Assembly: GCA_032622095.1 (NCBI GenBank)
Contig: CP136062.1
Coordinates: 202,333,959 to 202,397,958 of the forward strand
Origin: Siphonodentalium dalli
Lineage: Eukaryota > Mollusca > Scaphopoda > Gadilida > Siphonodentaliidae
DNA length: 64,000 nt
Direction: 5' to 3'
Within the stretch, counting starts at the first letter, position 1. Each line of letters opens with the position of its first letter. A program made the position numbers and the translations under genes. Below, piece by piece: positions 34,978 to 47,298 of this stretch. The notes beneath the pieces were generated by a model. It saw nothing but the letters and a program-made list of their open reading frames with translations, was not told the origin of the DNA and searched no databases.

Positions 34978-35160
34978 TCATAAACTCATTTTCATTATTA
35001 TTACCATATATTGTTTGCATCGTTCATAGATCATATGAGTGTAGTTTCACTAATCCGTGGCTCAAATTCAGTAACCAGTTGCATATATTCTGTTGAGTAT
35101 AAAAGGATTTAGTTTACAGTACCCCTGTAATGCTTTAGAGCTAAACCGTAGGAGGAATTA
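34978..35160 (+). repeat. T10 dispersed repeat, copy 3
   Basis: Same landmarks as 26940-27130: GTCATAAACTCATT, ATCGTTCATAGATC, CACTAATCCGTGGCTCAA, GCATATATTCTGTTGAGTAT and TTTACAGTACCCC. Lacks the GGTCCTATAAATGGCC segment. Confidence 0.65.
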
Positions 35161-35240
35161 GTTACAGTGTGAGGGTACTCAAATCCAGTAAAGAGTAACA
35201 GCAAACTCCATCATAATAAAACACAGTTATTAACAACGCC

Positions 35241-35417
35241 ATAACCATTTCACGACGATAGCTGCACTGGTGCAGCATTAAATATCCTGTCCCGGTGTAT
35301 TCTCTTATATAAGAGCATGCACTGGATTACAAGGCGGGGGTAATTCTTTTACATATGCGAGACACAGTGTTTTCTCAAAATTTAAGTCCATGTAAGCTCC
35401 AGTCATGGAAGGGTTAA
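35241..35417 (+). mobile_element. T4 copy 1, degraded
   Basis: Left end ATAACCATTTCACGACG (mutated TTAACCCTTTCACGGCG), then AGCTGCACTGGTGCAGCATT and AAATATCCTG. The right end CTCCAGTCATGGAAGGGTTAA (in parts) keeps TTAA at 35414-35417. The first hairpin is collapsed to TATTCTCTTATATAAGAGCA and the second is nearly gone. Confidence 0.7.
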
Positions 35418-35689
35418 ACTACAACACAACTAAAAGTAAAGACGAAATGTACTTCAACAGAGAAATTATCAAAGTAGAGTTTCCATTCCAATTCCAACTC
35501 CGTGTCAAATCGAGCACAAAAATAGACACGTCGTCGAAGTGAACCTTGTAATACAGCGATGACGACGAAAAGTTACGTGTACTTCGACGACAGCATAAAG
35601 ATCGTGTGCACTGCAATACTCTCATTGGTTGTGACAACTGTAAATATATACATGTAACTGGAGACTGTGAATCAATGCGACTTTCGGCT

Positions 35690-36070
35690 TCCAAATTTTG
35701 TCTGCGTAATTTGGAAAGAGCTATAAGATATGTTGACAAATGCACGAAATATTGATACACCGGCTCCATACTGTCCATGGTTACGGCCATTTTCCATTTG
35801 TTTTCAATGTTTCGCGCAGAAGTGATATAAACGCTGTTTATTTCTACCAAATCAGGATAAAGCTAATAGGGAACGCTCTTTTCTGTCCCATGTTGTGCAA
35901 ATAATGGCCAAAATGGGAGCGAAACCTTGTGTTCAAAGTTGTATTTTTATGACTTCAATGCGTCTTTCTGGGACATATAATGTGCGTAGATAGGTAATTC
36001 AAGTATTTATCGACCTATTTCGATACCGCGGGGTCAAATCTAATATTATTAGGTGTATTTTGGAGCCCAA
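35690..36070 (+). repeat. T9 dispersed repeat, copy 2
   Basis: Shares TTTCAATG, AACGCTGTTTATTTCTACCA, AATCAGGA, GACTTCAATGCGTCTTTCTG, TATTTATCGACCTATTTCGA and GTGTATTTTGGAGC with 54045-54415. A 143-codon minus-strand frame (35850-35419) overlaps it and is unrecognised. Confidence 0.65.
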
Positions 36071-36631
36071 AGAACCAAGTGGCTCCAATACAGATGACAT
36101 AATAAGGGAAAATCCGGACAGACGGACGGATAGACAAAGATAATTTATTTATATACTCCCGGGAACATTGATATGTCCGGGGACACCTATTCAAACCGAG
36201 CACTGCACGCATGCAACCATTTGATCGGAGTGTGTGTGCTGCTGGTATAATTGTCTGATGTACAACGATAACCTGTTGCCGGCGGGATGCACTTGCGTGT
36301 CTCCATAAACGCGCCATAAACACGAGCATTCTTATACAAATTATAGTGCTTCGATCAAGAGTTATTCCCCTCTCTGGGGCTTACATTTATAGCCAATTAC
36401 AGCTAGTTGTATATTACACCGTAGTGTATTTTGATTCAGATCTTGCAACGCAGAAGCAAGTGTAGTGTAGCATTTGGTGCGTTTATCTACTGTTTAACTG
36501 GCAAATCATGAGGGCCAAACTGCTCCATCCTTGCATGCCCCCACTTGCTCGGTCTGGCATTGGCACATATTCAGCATACATTCATGAAGGTGTATCCATG
36601 GTCAAAACCAAAACTTAGTACCTCATATTGA
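36071..36631. other. no recognised feature
   Basis: A short GGACAGACGGACGGATAGAC run lies at about 36115-36135. A minus frame of 104 codons (36329-36015) is unrecognised. Confidence 0.35.
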
Positions 36632-36730
36632 CCGGATTCGTCATCTCTGGTTTAAACACGGTCCAGTCAGTCCACTGTTTATATATAGCAGCAGTATCGT
36701 CCAGTTAAATAATCGTACATGCCTAATGCG
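36632..36730 (+). mobile_element. T8 fragment
   Basis: GACCGGATTCGTCATCTCTG, GGTTTAAAC and ATAATCGTACATGCCTAATG match the right part of the T8 locus at 25480-25620 in inverted orientation. Confidence 0.6.
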
Positions 36731-37041
36731 AACCGTCAAGTTCTAGCGACAGCGAAATAATAAGGAGCATATTTGGATTCGGACAGTTATAGACAAGACG
36801 TGCTCACACAAGCAACATGTACGGGAATACGTTTTGATAATTATTTTCGTGTATAACAATAAACCGGTAACTAAACAATACCATTCCATAATAATAATAA
36901 TAATGTTTATTCTCTGATCAAATACATATATTGAGAAGTACAAGGAGAAAATCTATACAAAAGAATGATAATGTAACACTATATGTATAATATATACACG
37001 AACTTCTTGGTGTAAATATAATCAACGTCTTCCTTATGTAG

Positions 37042-37045
37042 CAAT

Positions 37046-37077
<32 letters not shown>

Positions 37078-37170
37078 AAGTATCATCATAGTCAATCATC
37101 ATCATATCGTCGTAGCAAATCATCATAATACCATCATCATTATAATCATAATCATCATCACCGTCATCGT
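37042..37170 (+). repeat. (ATC)n microsatellite, interrupted
   Basis: A pure (ATC) run at about 37047-37076 continues in interrupted form to about 37165. The Asp-rich minus-strand frame it produces is not a gene. Confidence 0.95.
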
Positions 37171-37493
37171 CCTCTGAGACTACTATAACAACAACAACAC
37201 GGTCCATCAAAACACCAAAACATATAATTATAGAACATGACGCATGTTTGTATATATATGACTGGAAGGGAGGAAGGGGATTTGACAGCAAGCATCAGAT
37301 GCGTATATAGAGCCATCTCCTCAGAAAAGAGCAGTTTACATATAGTGGTCAGTAAGAAGAAGCCTTTTTTCGTAAGCGGTAGATATCGACATGGATTGAT
37401 GTGTCTACCGCGTTGAAATGACATTAAAGGCACGTGAGGCCTTAGTTGTCGAAAATATTCATATTTGTTCCAATCACCGTAAACAGAAAAACA

Positions 37494-38997
37494 TTAAAAC
37501 GCATACGGTTTCGTTCATATATACCATGACCATCGCGTAAACAGCATGTTATCATAAAGATTTACTATATTTTACCTAAGCAAGAGCCTGATTGTGTTAC
37601 AGAAGACAGCACAATGCTGCTGGCTAATCACACACCAATGGCATAAACGCTCTTTGTTCGTTCCATATCAGGAATTCACCAACAAAGAACGCTCTTTATG
37701 TTTACCATCATAATATAAACAAACACCAGAAAAGTAACTTTTTATGATTTTGTTTACATAACAATGGTCAAAGATATGACAATAACATACTGTTTAAGCG
37801 ATATTTCTTATTTGTATACGGACAAAGTCTGTCTACATTTTGTTGTTCTTTCTGTTTGTGGCGGTTTTTGACGGGTGGAAATATTTTCACAGGATACCCA
37901 CCGCCAAGGCCAACCGTACCTTTAAGAGTTGTGTTAAAGGAACACCTACAAGCCATTTGGTTTCTACGTTCAGTCACAACAGTTTCAAAGTTACCTGAAA
38001 GAAATATTACGTTGGTAAGACGAAAGTGGTTAATTCACTGGGAAACTATGCCCGTTTGCACATGCATACAGTAATGCCCAAAGTAATTGACCACTTAACC
38101 ACAGCAGAATTATGGGTAATTTTTCAGGATTTAGTCGGAAATAAGGATTGTTGCCATTCATCGGAAAGCTCTCGGGGAGAGCTCTCCGATGAATGGCAAC
38201 AAGCCATATTTCCGACTAAATCCTGAAAAATTACCCATAATTCTGCTGTGGTTAAGTGGTCAATTACTTTGGGCATTACTGTAGTGGATCGAGTGTTGCT
38301 TTAATTTTTCCAGCGGCAATTACCGTTTATCGATGAGAGAAGCATGCTGTACTTTGGTAATTAAAACATTTATAGAGTTACTTCTCCTATTCTGGTTGTG
38401 GACGACATTAACGCTTTGTTTAATACGGTTATATTTTAGGAAACTATCAACAGGTCACATAGTACTTAGAATACGGGTGGTATATATCACAGCAAAGCCT
38501 TGCACATGTAAGAGATCTCTGGTAAAGGTGATACAGGTTAAGGATACGGGCGGCGTTGGCGTTGGGTATGCTGTTAAAATATTCACCTCCGTCAAAAACC
38601 GCCATAAACTGAAAGAATAGTAAAATATAGACAGACTTTGTTCTTATGCCAATCAGAAATATGGGATAAACAGTATGTTATTGTCAATGTATTTGTCTTT
38701 GTTATGTAAAAAAAAAAGCAAAAAACGTTACGTTACCTGGCTTTTGTTTAGATCCGGATATGGTAAACATAAAGAGCTATGGTTGTTACTGTTTTCCTGA
38801 CATGGAAAATATAAAGAGCATTTGTATCATTTGTGTGTGATTAACCAATAGAATTGCGCTGTGTTATGTAAAAAGAAGCACAACTTCTGTAACACGAGCA
38901 GGCTCTTGTTTACGTACACCATCGTACGTCTTGACGACAATATACTATTTACGCGCTGATTATGTTTGGCATATGAACAAAACTATATATATTTTAA
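37494..38997. mobile_element. 1.5-kb element with ~450-bp terminal inverted repeats
   Basis: The left arm (37498-~37945) and right arm (~38535-38993) are inverted copies. They share GTTYGTTCATAT near the tips, AAGAGCCTG, GTGTTACAGAAG, TTAATCACACAC-like, GCTCTTTATGTTTACCATA, GACAATAACATACTGTTTA, AAAGTCTGTCTA and TGGCGGTTTTTGACGG. TTAA lies at both tips (37494-37497, 38994-38997). Both arms encode a similar short frame (VKIF..VKNRH), which follows from the duplication. The centre holds C copy 4. No transposase. Confidence 0.7.
38067..38283. mobile_element. C copy 4, variant subfamily, nested
   Basis: 217-bp near-perfect palindrome between TACAGT and ACTGTA. Both arms carry the same variant block, GCCCAAAGTAATTGACCAC, where most copies have GCTCTAAGTAATCGACTCC. 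It sits in the central part of the long-TIR element 37494-38997 and so postdates it. Confidence 0.85.
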
Positions 38998-39502
38998 TAT
39001 TCCTTCTGTTGATGGCGATTTGAACAGAAATGAAACCCGTTCCTTTAAAGCGAAAATTAATCAATCAATTTTGAACATATTCCGTAGAAATAGTCCACTT
39101 CAAAAATGTAATCCCACTCGGGCATTATTACTCAATCAACGCTTGGCAACCCCATACCATACGTCAGTTAACGTATATATCAAGACATACGTCGATTGAT
39201 ATAGCTCAGCGTGGGATTTTATATAGCATGATATAAACTGTCTCGACAATAAGTCACAGTGGTTTTTGATCGGATATAGCGTATCAAATATGTTATATGT
39301 AAAACTGAAAACGACTAGACGCTTGTGCTGGTAGTAACTACTATTCAATGTCGTATCTTTGACATCAAACCTGTGCGTCTAATCGCTCTTTGAATGTGAC
39401 TGGCTTCAACCACGAATTCGCTTATGTTATTCCACCGTTTAAGAACGCGGTCGGTGGAGAAATATAGCTTCACGTCGGTATTGCACCTGTAGATTTGCAG
39501 CT
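38998..39502. other. no recognised feature
   Basis: No gene or shared repeat. Frames are under 80 codons. Confidence 0.4.
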
Positions 39503-39770
39503 TATTCCTTCCATGACTGGAGTTTCCTAAATTTAGCGAAACCCATGTACCAGTGCACAATGCATTGTCTTATATATGCGAGTCTCCCATATAGGAAGCC
39601 TCGGGTATATAAGAGAATGAATGCAATGGCCTAACAATGACTTGACCTTGTAAGCAAGTGCATATATGCAAGGCTCCCTATATATGGGAGACTCGCATAT
39701 ATAAGAGAATGCACTGGCACAGAATATTTAATGCTATACACCAGCGCAGCTCCCGTCGTGGAAGGGTTAA
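39503..39770 (-). mobile_element. T4 copy 2
   Basis: The right border GGGAGCTGCGCTGG (complemented) and TTAA at 39767-39770 are good. The left border TTATTCCTTCCATGACTGG is a mutated TTAACCCTTCCATGACTGG. It contains two hairpins: TATATATGCGAGTCTCCCAT paired with a CCTCGGGTATATAAGAGAAT arm, and CTCCCTATATATGGGAG paired with CTCGCATATATAAGAGAATG. The stem is like that of T1 but the loop sequence is different. Confidence 0.75.
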
Positions 39771-41362
39771 ACTGGTGTCCTCTCGTCCTTTTTGGTTTGT
39801 TCTTTGAAGCCACCCACTAACATGGATGTTGTATACATGTATAGTATCCCCGGATGTGTGTAAGGGTTTAGATCATGTCTCATCTGAGCCGGCGATACAT
39901 TAATAACATAAGGTTGAGTTTTCTGTCTCCGTATGGTAGTTGGCATAATTTTTGAGTTTGTATTATTTTAGTAGGACTCCTCCCAAGGCCTTCCAAGAAT
40001 GTTTTACTAGTGAAGATGCGTTTGCGGTTTCCATACTCCAAAGCTGTTCTCACCAACGTTCTTACCAGCCAATATTAACACGATTGGATATCGAAAGATA
40101 CTCAACCGGGGTTCACGATTAGATAGCGATTGATATTAAATCGCTATAATACGCCCCACGTGAGGTCATATGATTGAAGCTAGGATTATTGACCAAATAA
40201 CGGAGATGTTTGAAGAAGTGCTTTTATAGAGCTTTCGTAATATCCCGGTCCGGTTTCAAATATGCGAAACCCTTAATACTTACCGAGTTATGGCGCGATT
40301 ACATAATACATATATAATCTAGAGATACGGACCATTTTCTTCAAGATCAACATGGAACAATCAAGTTTTGCGGAGTACATATATAGTCTTGTATTGGAAG
40401 TTTGTGTAGTAATCGGCCCAATGTCATGGGTTAAGTTTTTGTAATGTATACATGTCTCCGTTTCTGTAGAATGATTGATATGCATGATGAAGAATGAGCG
40501 GCAGTTTTCTACAAAACAACCGGAACCGTAGATTATTCAACACTAAAACAGATTAATTCATCCTTGAATCTTTGAACTCTTATTGTGTGGTCTAATTTAC
40601 GTTATCACGCTCGTTTGTCATGCCGGGAGGCATAACTCGTGCGAACGAAAAACACCAGCTCGTCAACACACGTGTATCGTTCCATCTATTACATGCATGT
40701 ATACATATTCCGACATTTACATTATTCCTGCAGGTGTAATCCTTTAATTACCTGAGACATGTTGAGCTGGCACACAAATCGATGTTTGTCAGCACAGTGA
40801 CGTCCCGTGTGTTCTCGGGAGTATTAAGTTCACTTGTTTTCGGTATATTAAACTAAGATTGTATAAATCATAATTTACAGTTATCGTATTGTTCGTTATT
40901 TTAAGACATCGCGGCGGCTCAGTGTTGAGTGGAGATGTCACCGGTTGTTAAATTAGTTTACCTGAATTTTAATTGCAGAGATGTAGATCTGCGGTTTCAT
41001 CTTTTATTTCAACACCTCGCTTCGTTTCCGGATTCCATTTTTCATGATATATATAGTATATAAATATAAACAGTTATACTCTCAACTCATCGCAGTATAA
41101 ACAGTACATTCCTTTGCGATTTGTCTTAGTAATGAGAGTGGGCGCGATATTCGAAGCGGACTTGTAGCTGAGGACTTTATGTGAGGCGAACATGGTTTTT
41201 AACCATATATTGTTGACTATATATGTCATAGACTTTTTTGGAAATTTGAGCTGATACTATTAAAATCGCACGACGCGTGTGTCATAAACGGAATTAACAA
41301 GAATTCCAGGAAGTCCGTGAGTATTCATGTTTTTCCTGGTGAAATTTGGTGGAATTATACTC
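39771..41362. other. nothing assignable
   Basis: Only a short match to the centre of the 33249-33837 element (AAATAACGGAGATGTTTGAA at about 40196) was noted. No gene. Confidence 0.4.
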
Positions 41363-41572
41363 TTAACCCTTTCACGGCGGGAGCTGCGCTGGTGAAGCAT
41401 TAAATATCCTATGTTAGTGCAATCTCTTATATATGCGAGTCTCACATATAGGGGGCCTCGCATATATAAGATAATGCACTGGATTACAAGATTAAGGTAA
41501 ATTTTGTTAGGCCAATGTATTCTCTTATATATGCGAGGATCTATATGGGAGCCCCAGTCATGGAAGGGTTAA
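41363..41572 (+). mobile_element. T4 copy 3, best copy
   Basis: TTAA-CCCTTTCACGGCGGGAGC on the left and CCCAGTCATGGAAGGG-TTAA on the right. The first hairpin is complete (ATCTCTTATATATGCGAG, loop TCTCACATATAGGGGGC, CTCGCATATATAAGATAATG). The second is half deleted and stops in its loop (GAGGATCTATATGGGAG). TTAA borders and CCC starts again suggest piggyBac-type mobilisation. Confidence 0.8.
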
Positions 41573-42614
41573 AGAGTAAAAGATTAGTCCAATAATTATT
41601 TACGGTGTATCATTTGTTTGTGTTGATCGAGCTCTTCAATATTTATCTGAATGTTGATGACATCACATAAACAGTTGACAGGTTCAGCCACATGTACGTG
41701 TAACTTGTAACGTGTGTTGTCATTACCAACGGACTTCGCGTGATCATTTCGCCTACACATAAATGGTCAAACCATTTAGAAGTGTTGTGTCCAGCGTGTG
41801 GTACACGACACTTGCAGCGTAGAGGAATAATCCAATATTCTGATACCCGAATGAGCAATCAACGCTGTATTTGATTGAATGAAATTAAAACGTATCGGTG
41901 GACCCATTGTGGCCGCTTGTCGCAACCCGAATATTATTTACAAGTTTTACTAGACGTTGGTCGATGTCTATAAACTATTGGTTTGGCGACGTAAATTCAC
42001 ATGACCGTTCCCGTCATGTCCATAGCAATAGTATAGTAACACGCGTTATATTATACCATGTATGGCTTATCATAATGTTGACAACATAGTTTGTGTAATG
42101 TGCGAGTGTATTCAATATATGATTGCTCATATTCTGTTAATTTTGTTTGGTATTTTCAGGATAGTTTTATTTGTAGACATTTTCCCCGAGACCAACTAAA
42201 TTTCGTTTGGGACACCAACGTAATACACTCGCGTTTAAAGTACACAATCCGATTCGATGCATGGTCACCATATATATCATCAGATTCCAAAAACAAAATT
42301 CTTGAAATGCCGCTTCATTTATCCCAATCGATTAATTGCCAAAAAAATTCTAACCACTGTTAACAATTGTATAAAATTGTCAAAAAAAAGGTGTTATATA
42401 TCAACATTTTGTTCAACGCAATTTGGTATATCGAGAGTATGTCGGACATTAATCGAATATTTGTCAGGCCGCCATATGTTCGAGGTGGTGAAAAATAACA
42501 TTTCTAAACTCGAAATCTGATAACTCTGGGCTTTGATAGGTGGCTTCCTCGACTCAAATCTAATATTTGTTTACCCACGGAGCCGCAGAAAGAAGAAATA
42601 GTAATGTAGGGGCG
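41573..42614. other. no recognised feature
   Basis: The overlapping plus frames 42091-42363 and 42257-42520 (about 90 codons) are unrecognised. Confidence 0.35.
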
Positions 42615-42977
42615 TTAACCCTTTACCCAACAAAACCGGCCAAATAAAGCTTCAACAGCCTAAAATATCTCCGGTCTGTCTCAATAGAACCATACAAATA
42701 TGGGTATCATTGGAACCGGCTCATTGACCACATTGTGATGGTTACAGTTATGCCCTGTGCCAATGCATTCTCTTATATATGCGAGTCGACCATAGGTCGC
42801 CTCGCATATATAAGAGAATGCATTGGCCTAAAAAAAATCTTACATTTTTTAACAATTTTATAATTTTTAATGTGTTAAGCCAATGCATTCTCTTATATAT
42901 GCGAGGCGACCTATGGTCGACTCGCATATATAAGAGAATGCATTGGTACAGGGCCCTTCTGTTGGGTAAAGGGTTAA
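42615..42977 (-). mobile_element. T1 copy 5: TTAA-flanked double-hairpin MITE
   Basis: Complete and in minus orientation: TTAA-CCCTTTACCCAACAAAAC at the left and GTTGGGTAAAGGG-TTAA at the right. The spacer is short. Both hairpins are intact. Confidence 0.85.
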
Positions 42978-43484
42978 ATGTGACTATGTATCTTTAACTG
43001 TGACTCTGAGATGCGTAGAAGAGATACAAAGATTGCTGCACTGCCATGAATTTTTCCGGCAGGTATATATATGGACCGTGGTGAGGTTTGCAGTGGTTAG
43101 AAGCAATGGCGATTCTGAACTCCACTGAATTTTGAAGCATACCCGTTGGAAGTTCCTCACTGTGACGGCCATTACCGACCACAAGACAATATATCAATTG
43201 GGGTTAACTCCCTTTTCTCGAAAACGTGACTGCGCATTACACACAAAAAACTTAAGGCAAGCAATGGTAAGTTGGTTATTCACGTGGGCTATGCGCATAG
43301 AGTCAACTTTCTCATTTAGTCTCACTTGGACTATATATGGGTCATCCTTAGTAAACTGTGAGTGGTATATAAGAATCGGATTCAGTGTTACCCATACAAT
43401 TTATGAAAATAACTATTGTGAACAAGATTATTTGCTACGCACGTGTCTGAAATACCAGACGAATTGTTTCGCACCCCTTCATAC

Positions 43485-43722
43485 CTGTCTATATATGGTA
43501 AATGACATTTCCAACTCAGTTATAAACGTATACATTGGGATGGTCTATTATTCATCTGGAGGGATATAAGCAGACGACAGAAACAGAAGAAGTCATATTT
43601 ATTGGAGGGAAATGTACAGATAATACGTTCAATAATGAACTGTTGTTCTTTGTTGAACTTATTTTCTGAACATTTCCTAAGTGAACTACTCATCAATGAG
43701 TATTTAGTAAAGCATGGGTCAA
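43485..43722 (+). mobile_element. T5 copy d
   Basis: AACTCAGTTATAAACGTATA, ATTATTCATCTGGAGGG, AGACGACAGAAACAG, TATTGGAGGGAAATG and ACTCATCAATGAGTATTTAG match copy c (50371-50601). The borders have decayed (right end AGCATGGGTCAA in place of a TTAA). The 145-codon frame 43132-43569 runs through it and is not a gene. Confidence 0.65.
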
Positions 43723-45831
43723 ACTTGTGGAACATACGGGTTCATTCATTCTTTCTTTTCACTCGGATTAAACTGGATCCCATGCAGCGAACTTTTTCAT
43801 TACGTTGCCTTACGCGTGTGGGTGCATGGCATAATAGTTTTGCGCGTTTCGTAGCAATACCGAAAAACATGTGTCTTGTCGACACGGGTTAATAAGTATT
43901 GAATGTAGTGCAAAGCACGATAGAGTAAAGCCTGTATTGGGCGAGTAAGCCAATTACGGACGATTAGTGTTCCGAGTATCAAGGAGAAACAGCGAAGTGG
44001 TCACTATTGGCTTTGGCTGCAGACTAGGTCACTGCAATTGGTCGAGATGCATGTACATTTATAAGGTTGTTCGTTTTCACACACAATTAATTTGATCATA
44101 TATCCGTCAGTTTCGTTATTTATCTACAATATTTTTGAATAACAACACCTTGCCCTGAATATGGAGATAGCCTTTCCATTGATCGCATATTTCCTCGATT
44201 CGATCAGAATAAACGGGACCGAGTCAACTATAGATGGCCAGAGTCCCAACATCGTTTTATGCTTGATGGTTACATGTATGTTAAGTGGAGATAAGACTAC
44301 TGGTGCACATGTTAGGCTGATCCATTGAAGTCGGAAGCACAGCGGATGACGCGAACTTCACAAGTGCACGCTATATGTTGTTCGACTATGTCATTGCAAA
44401 TATCGCAGGGGAAACTTATGAATGGGAGCTTATGTTTGTCACATCTGAATAATCAATTGTGAATAGGAGTCATCGCGACCAAATGCATTAAGTAAATTTG
44501 AATTTCACTTCACGTGATCGCGTTAAACGTCTATCTGAATCATTGCGGCAACATTGGCTGCTTGTTCCGTACCCGGCGCGGAAACTGTCCGGGCGAAGAG
44601 AAACACCTGTTCGCCTTGTCACACTTCGGTTCTCATTAATCTATGCTAATAACCCTACCTTTCGATGGTCTGTGACTCAAAACCCCAACCGCAAACACGT
44701 ACATTTGCGACCGACTTCTCGTTGCTCCGAGATTAACTGCGTGATTAACACATTGTGACTGCTTACTTTGATTTTCGATGCGCATCTTCCATTTGTTTGT
44801 TAAGATAAGATCACCTAATGCGCGAACATTGTTGTTTTCGTAAAATTTTCTCTTGGGAAACAACTTAATAGTACATCTGGTCGTACTTGTAGCCTGTGTG
44901 GTTTAACCCATTCATTCGTGAATGTACCGTACTGTCTTTTCATTTATTTTAGATGGACTTTTGTTCATTTGTATAGGAGTGTTCTGATAATATAAAGAAA
45001 CGACCAACATACGAACACCATTATTAATTTATTATACTGGTCTCATTCGTTCATAAGGGTGCTCAGGCGTTGCATAACTTGCATTCGACAGCTGTTTGTT
45101 GGACGTATTATCTAATTTATCCAAGTACATGCATCTCTACCATTTCATAAGTTGGAATCATTTACTGTCCGTCATCAAGTATTCGGTTACCAATGGAGTT
45201 AAAATCTATATCTTCCGTTATACATGGCATAATAATCGATCAATGTTTCTGTTCAAATATGCTTAATTGGAGTTCTTCCCACAAAAACGTAGTTGACAAC
45301 CCAACGACCGATGATAAGAATTCCGTTGGGCGAGGAATGATTGGGGTAAATAAATAAGAGAATGCTATTTATCTGCGCGAGAGGTTTATGTTGAGATTTT
45401 TTTTAAAAGCCAATTGACCGTATCGACGATTGTGTGAGGATTTTCACGTATTTTCCAGCATAGTAGAATTACCTAATATGATAATATGCGAAGAATATGG
45501 AACGAGTCAGGTATGAGGTTGATGGAAAGATTCTTGCGAAGGATCGTGTAAATAGATCAATTGAACGCAAATGCATGTCCGGTGATGGCTAACGCATGCA
45601 GGGTACATATAACAACGCACATGCTTGATTAACGCGTGTATACCGTTATACTTTGATATATCTATGGTTTAGTCTTTAATAAGATAAACTTATAATAACG
45701 TAGAATAATCATTAAATGTCGCTGCAATTAAGCCGATAATTAAGTATTCCAACTTCAACTCCAACATACGTTCCGACCGATACAGGCATCTCGATGAGTA
45801 GAAACTTGAATAGATGGGAGGGTTCATACCC
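43723..45831. other. no recognised feature
   Basis: Two kilobases without a feature I can name. Frames 44498-44758 (plus) and 44863-44636 (minus) overlap and are unrecognised. Confidence 0.4.
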
Positions 45832-46048
45832 TACAGTAATGCTCTAAGTAATCGACTCCTTAACCACAGCATAATTATGGGTAACTTTTAAGGATCTAGT
45901 CGGAAATATGGCTTGTTGCCATTCATCGGAAAGGTCTCCCAGAGAGCTTTCCGATGAATGGCAACAAGCCATATTTCCGACTAAATCCTGAAAAGTTACC
46001 CATAATTATGTTGTGGTTAAGGAGTCGATTACTTAGAGCATTACTGTA
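45832..46048. mobile_element. C copy 5
   Basis: 217-bp palindrome, TACAGTAATGC to GCATTACTGTA. Both arms share a private change, CATAATTATG in place of CAGAATTATG. The left arm has in addition TTTTAAGGATCTAGTC not mirrored on the right. Confidence 0.85.
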
Positions 46049-46088
46049 TATGCATGCCTCGTGTTATAGTAATTTGAGAGTGTCTGCG

Positions 46089-46114
46089 TATATATATATA
46101 TATATATATATATA
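46089..46114. repeat. (TA)13 microsatellite
   Basis: Uninterrupted TA run just after C copy 5. Confidence 0.95.
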
Positions 46115-46909
46115 CGGCCTATTGAGGCGAAATCATTTGTCCGGAGAAATGAGACTCAATCGTGTGCAGTCTTTTCTGGATTTTGGCCCACAAAGCCAGA
46201 TCTTAATAACAGGTTTTAATTATGCTAACCAACGAAATTAAACTATTTATTTATAATCACCGTTTATAACTAAATACTTTAATTGTCCCTGCTCACATAT
46301 TAATTCATCGTAAGTTGTGAAGTACCAAATGTTCTTTTCATCGCGTTGGTCCATTGCTGATTTCGCGCTTTTTAACAACCACTGCCGATAGTCACGTGAA
46401 TTTGTTTTCTCGAAAAAAGTGGTTTCGGTCGAAAATTTCAACGACACAGTCATTGTAAATCATGTGTGAAGTCACACGTATACATACACCCATTACCTAT
46501 GAACATGCAGTTTTGATGCTACATAATAAGGTATAGTAATGCCACAGTAGCACGCACTACAAATATCACGTACGTATAACTGAACGAGGCTAATACAGTT
46601 GTGGTTGTCAAGACAATGTCTTATTTCCATGAGTGTTGACTTCAAGTTTGTTGTCATGAATGTGAAACAGTAACATCTCACCCAATAGTAATACTTGAAG
46701 AGCGTTCTTACTTACATGCGATATGGCTTAATTGTTTATTGATTATGACAGTTTTTTTTGTAATTTTGTGACGCGTGTCTTCTACGAATGACCCTGACTG
46801 GAAGTCATATTTAATGTTAGTTACCTGCTTAACACTGGTTAGGGAAAGTTTTATAACATAGTGACAACTCGGATGCAAATTATTAAAGGTGTGATCCCTC
46901 TGCCCTACA
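46115..46909. other. no recognised feature
   Basis: No gene or repeat recognised. Confidence 0.4.
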
Positions 46910-47298
46910 TTAACCCTTTACCCAACAGAAGGGCCCTGTGTCAATGCATTCTCTTATATATGCGAGTCGACCATAGGTCGCCTCGCATATATAAGAGAAT
47001 GCATTGGTTTAACACATTAAAAATTATAAAATTGTTAAAGAATGTAAGAAAAAATGGTAAAAAAAGATTTTTTTTAGTCCAATGAATTCTCTTATATATG
47101 CGAGGCGACCTATGGTCGACTCGCATATATAAGAGAATGCATTGGCACAGGGCTAACTGTAACTATCACAATGTGGTCAAGGAGCCGGTTCCAATGATAT
47201 CCATATTTGTATGGTTCTATTGAGACAGACCGAAGATATTTTAGGCTGTTGAAGCTTTATTTGGCCGGTTTTGGCCGGTTTGTTGGGTAAAGGGTTAA
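46910..47298 (+). mobile_element. T1 copy 6: TTAA-flanked double-hairpin MITE
   Basis: Complete copy with TTAA at both ends. The second hairpin has a CCAATGAATTCTC change in one arm, and the junction after it reads CACAGGGCTAACTG (CAT lost). Confidence 0.85.

Noticed and set aside
35419-35850. 143-codon minus frame as a gene
   Set aside because: It overlaps T9 repeat sequence and has no recognisable domain.
37034-37291. Asp-rich protein on the minus strand
   Set aside because: It is a translation of the (ATC)n microsatellite.
43132-43569. 145-codon plus frame as a gene
   Set aside because: It runs into T5 copy d and has no recognised motif. A chance frame is more likely.
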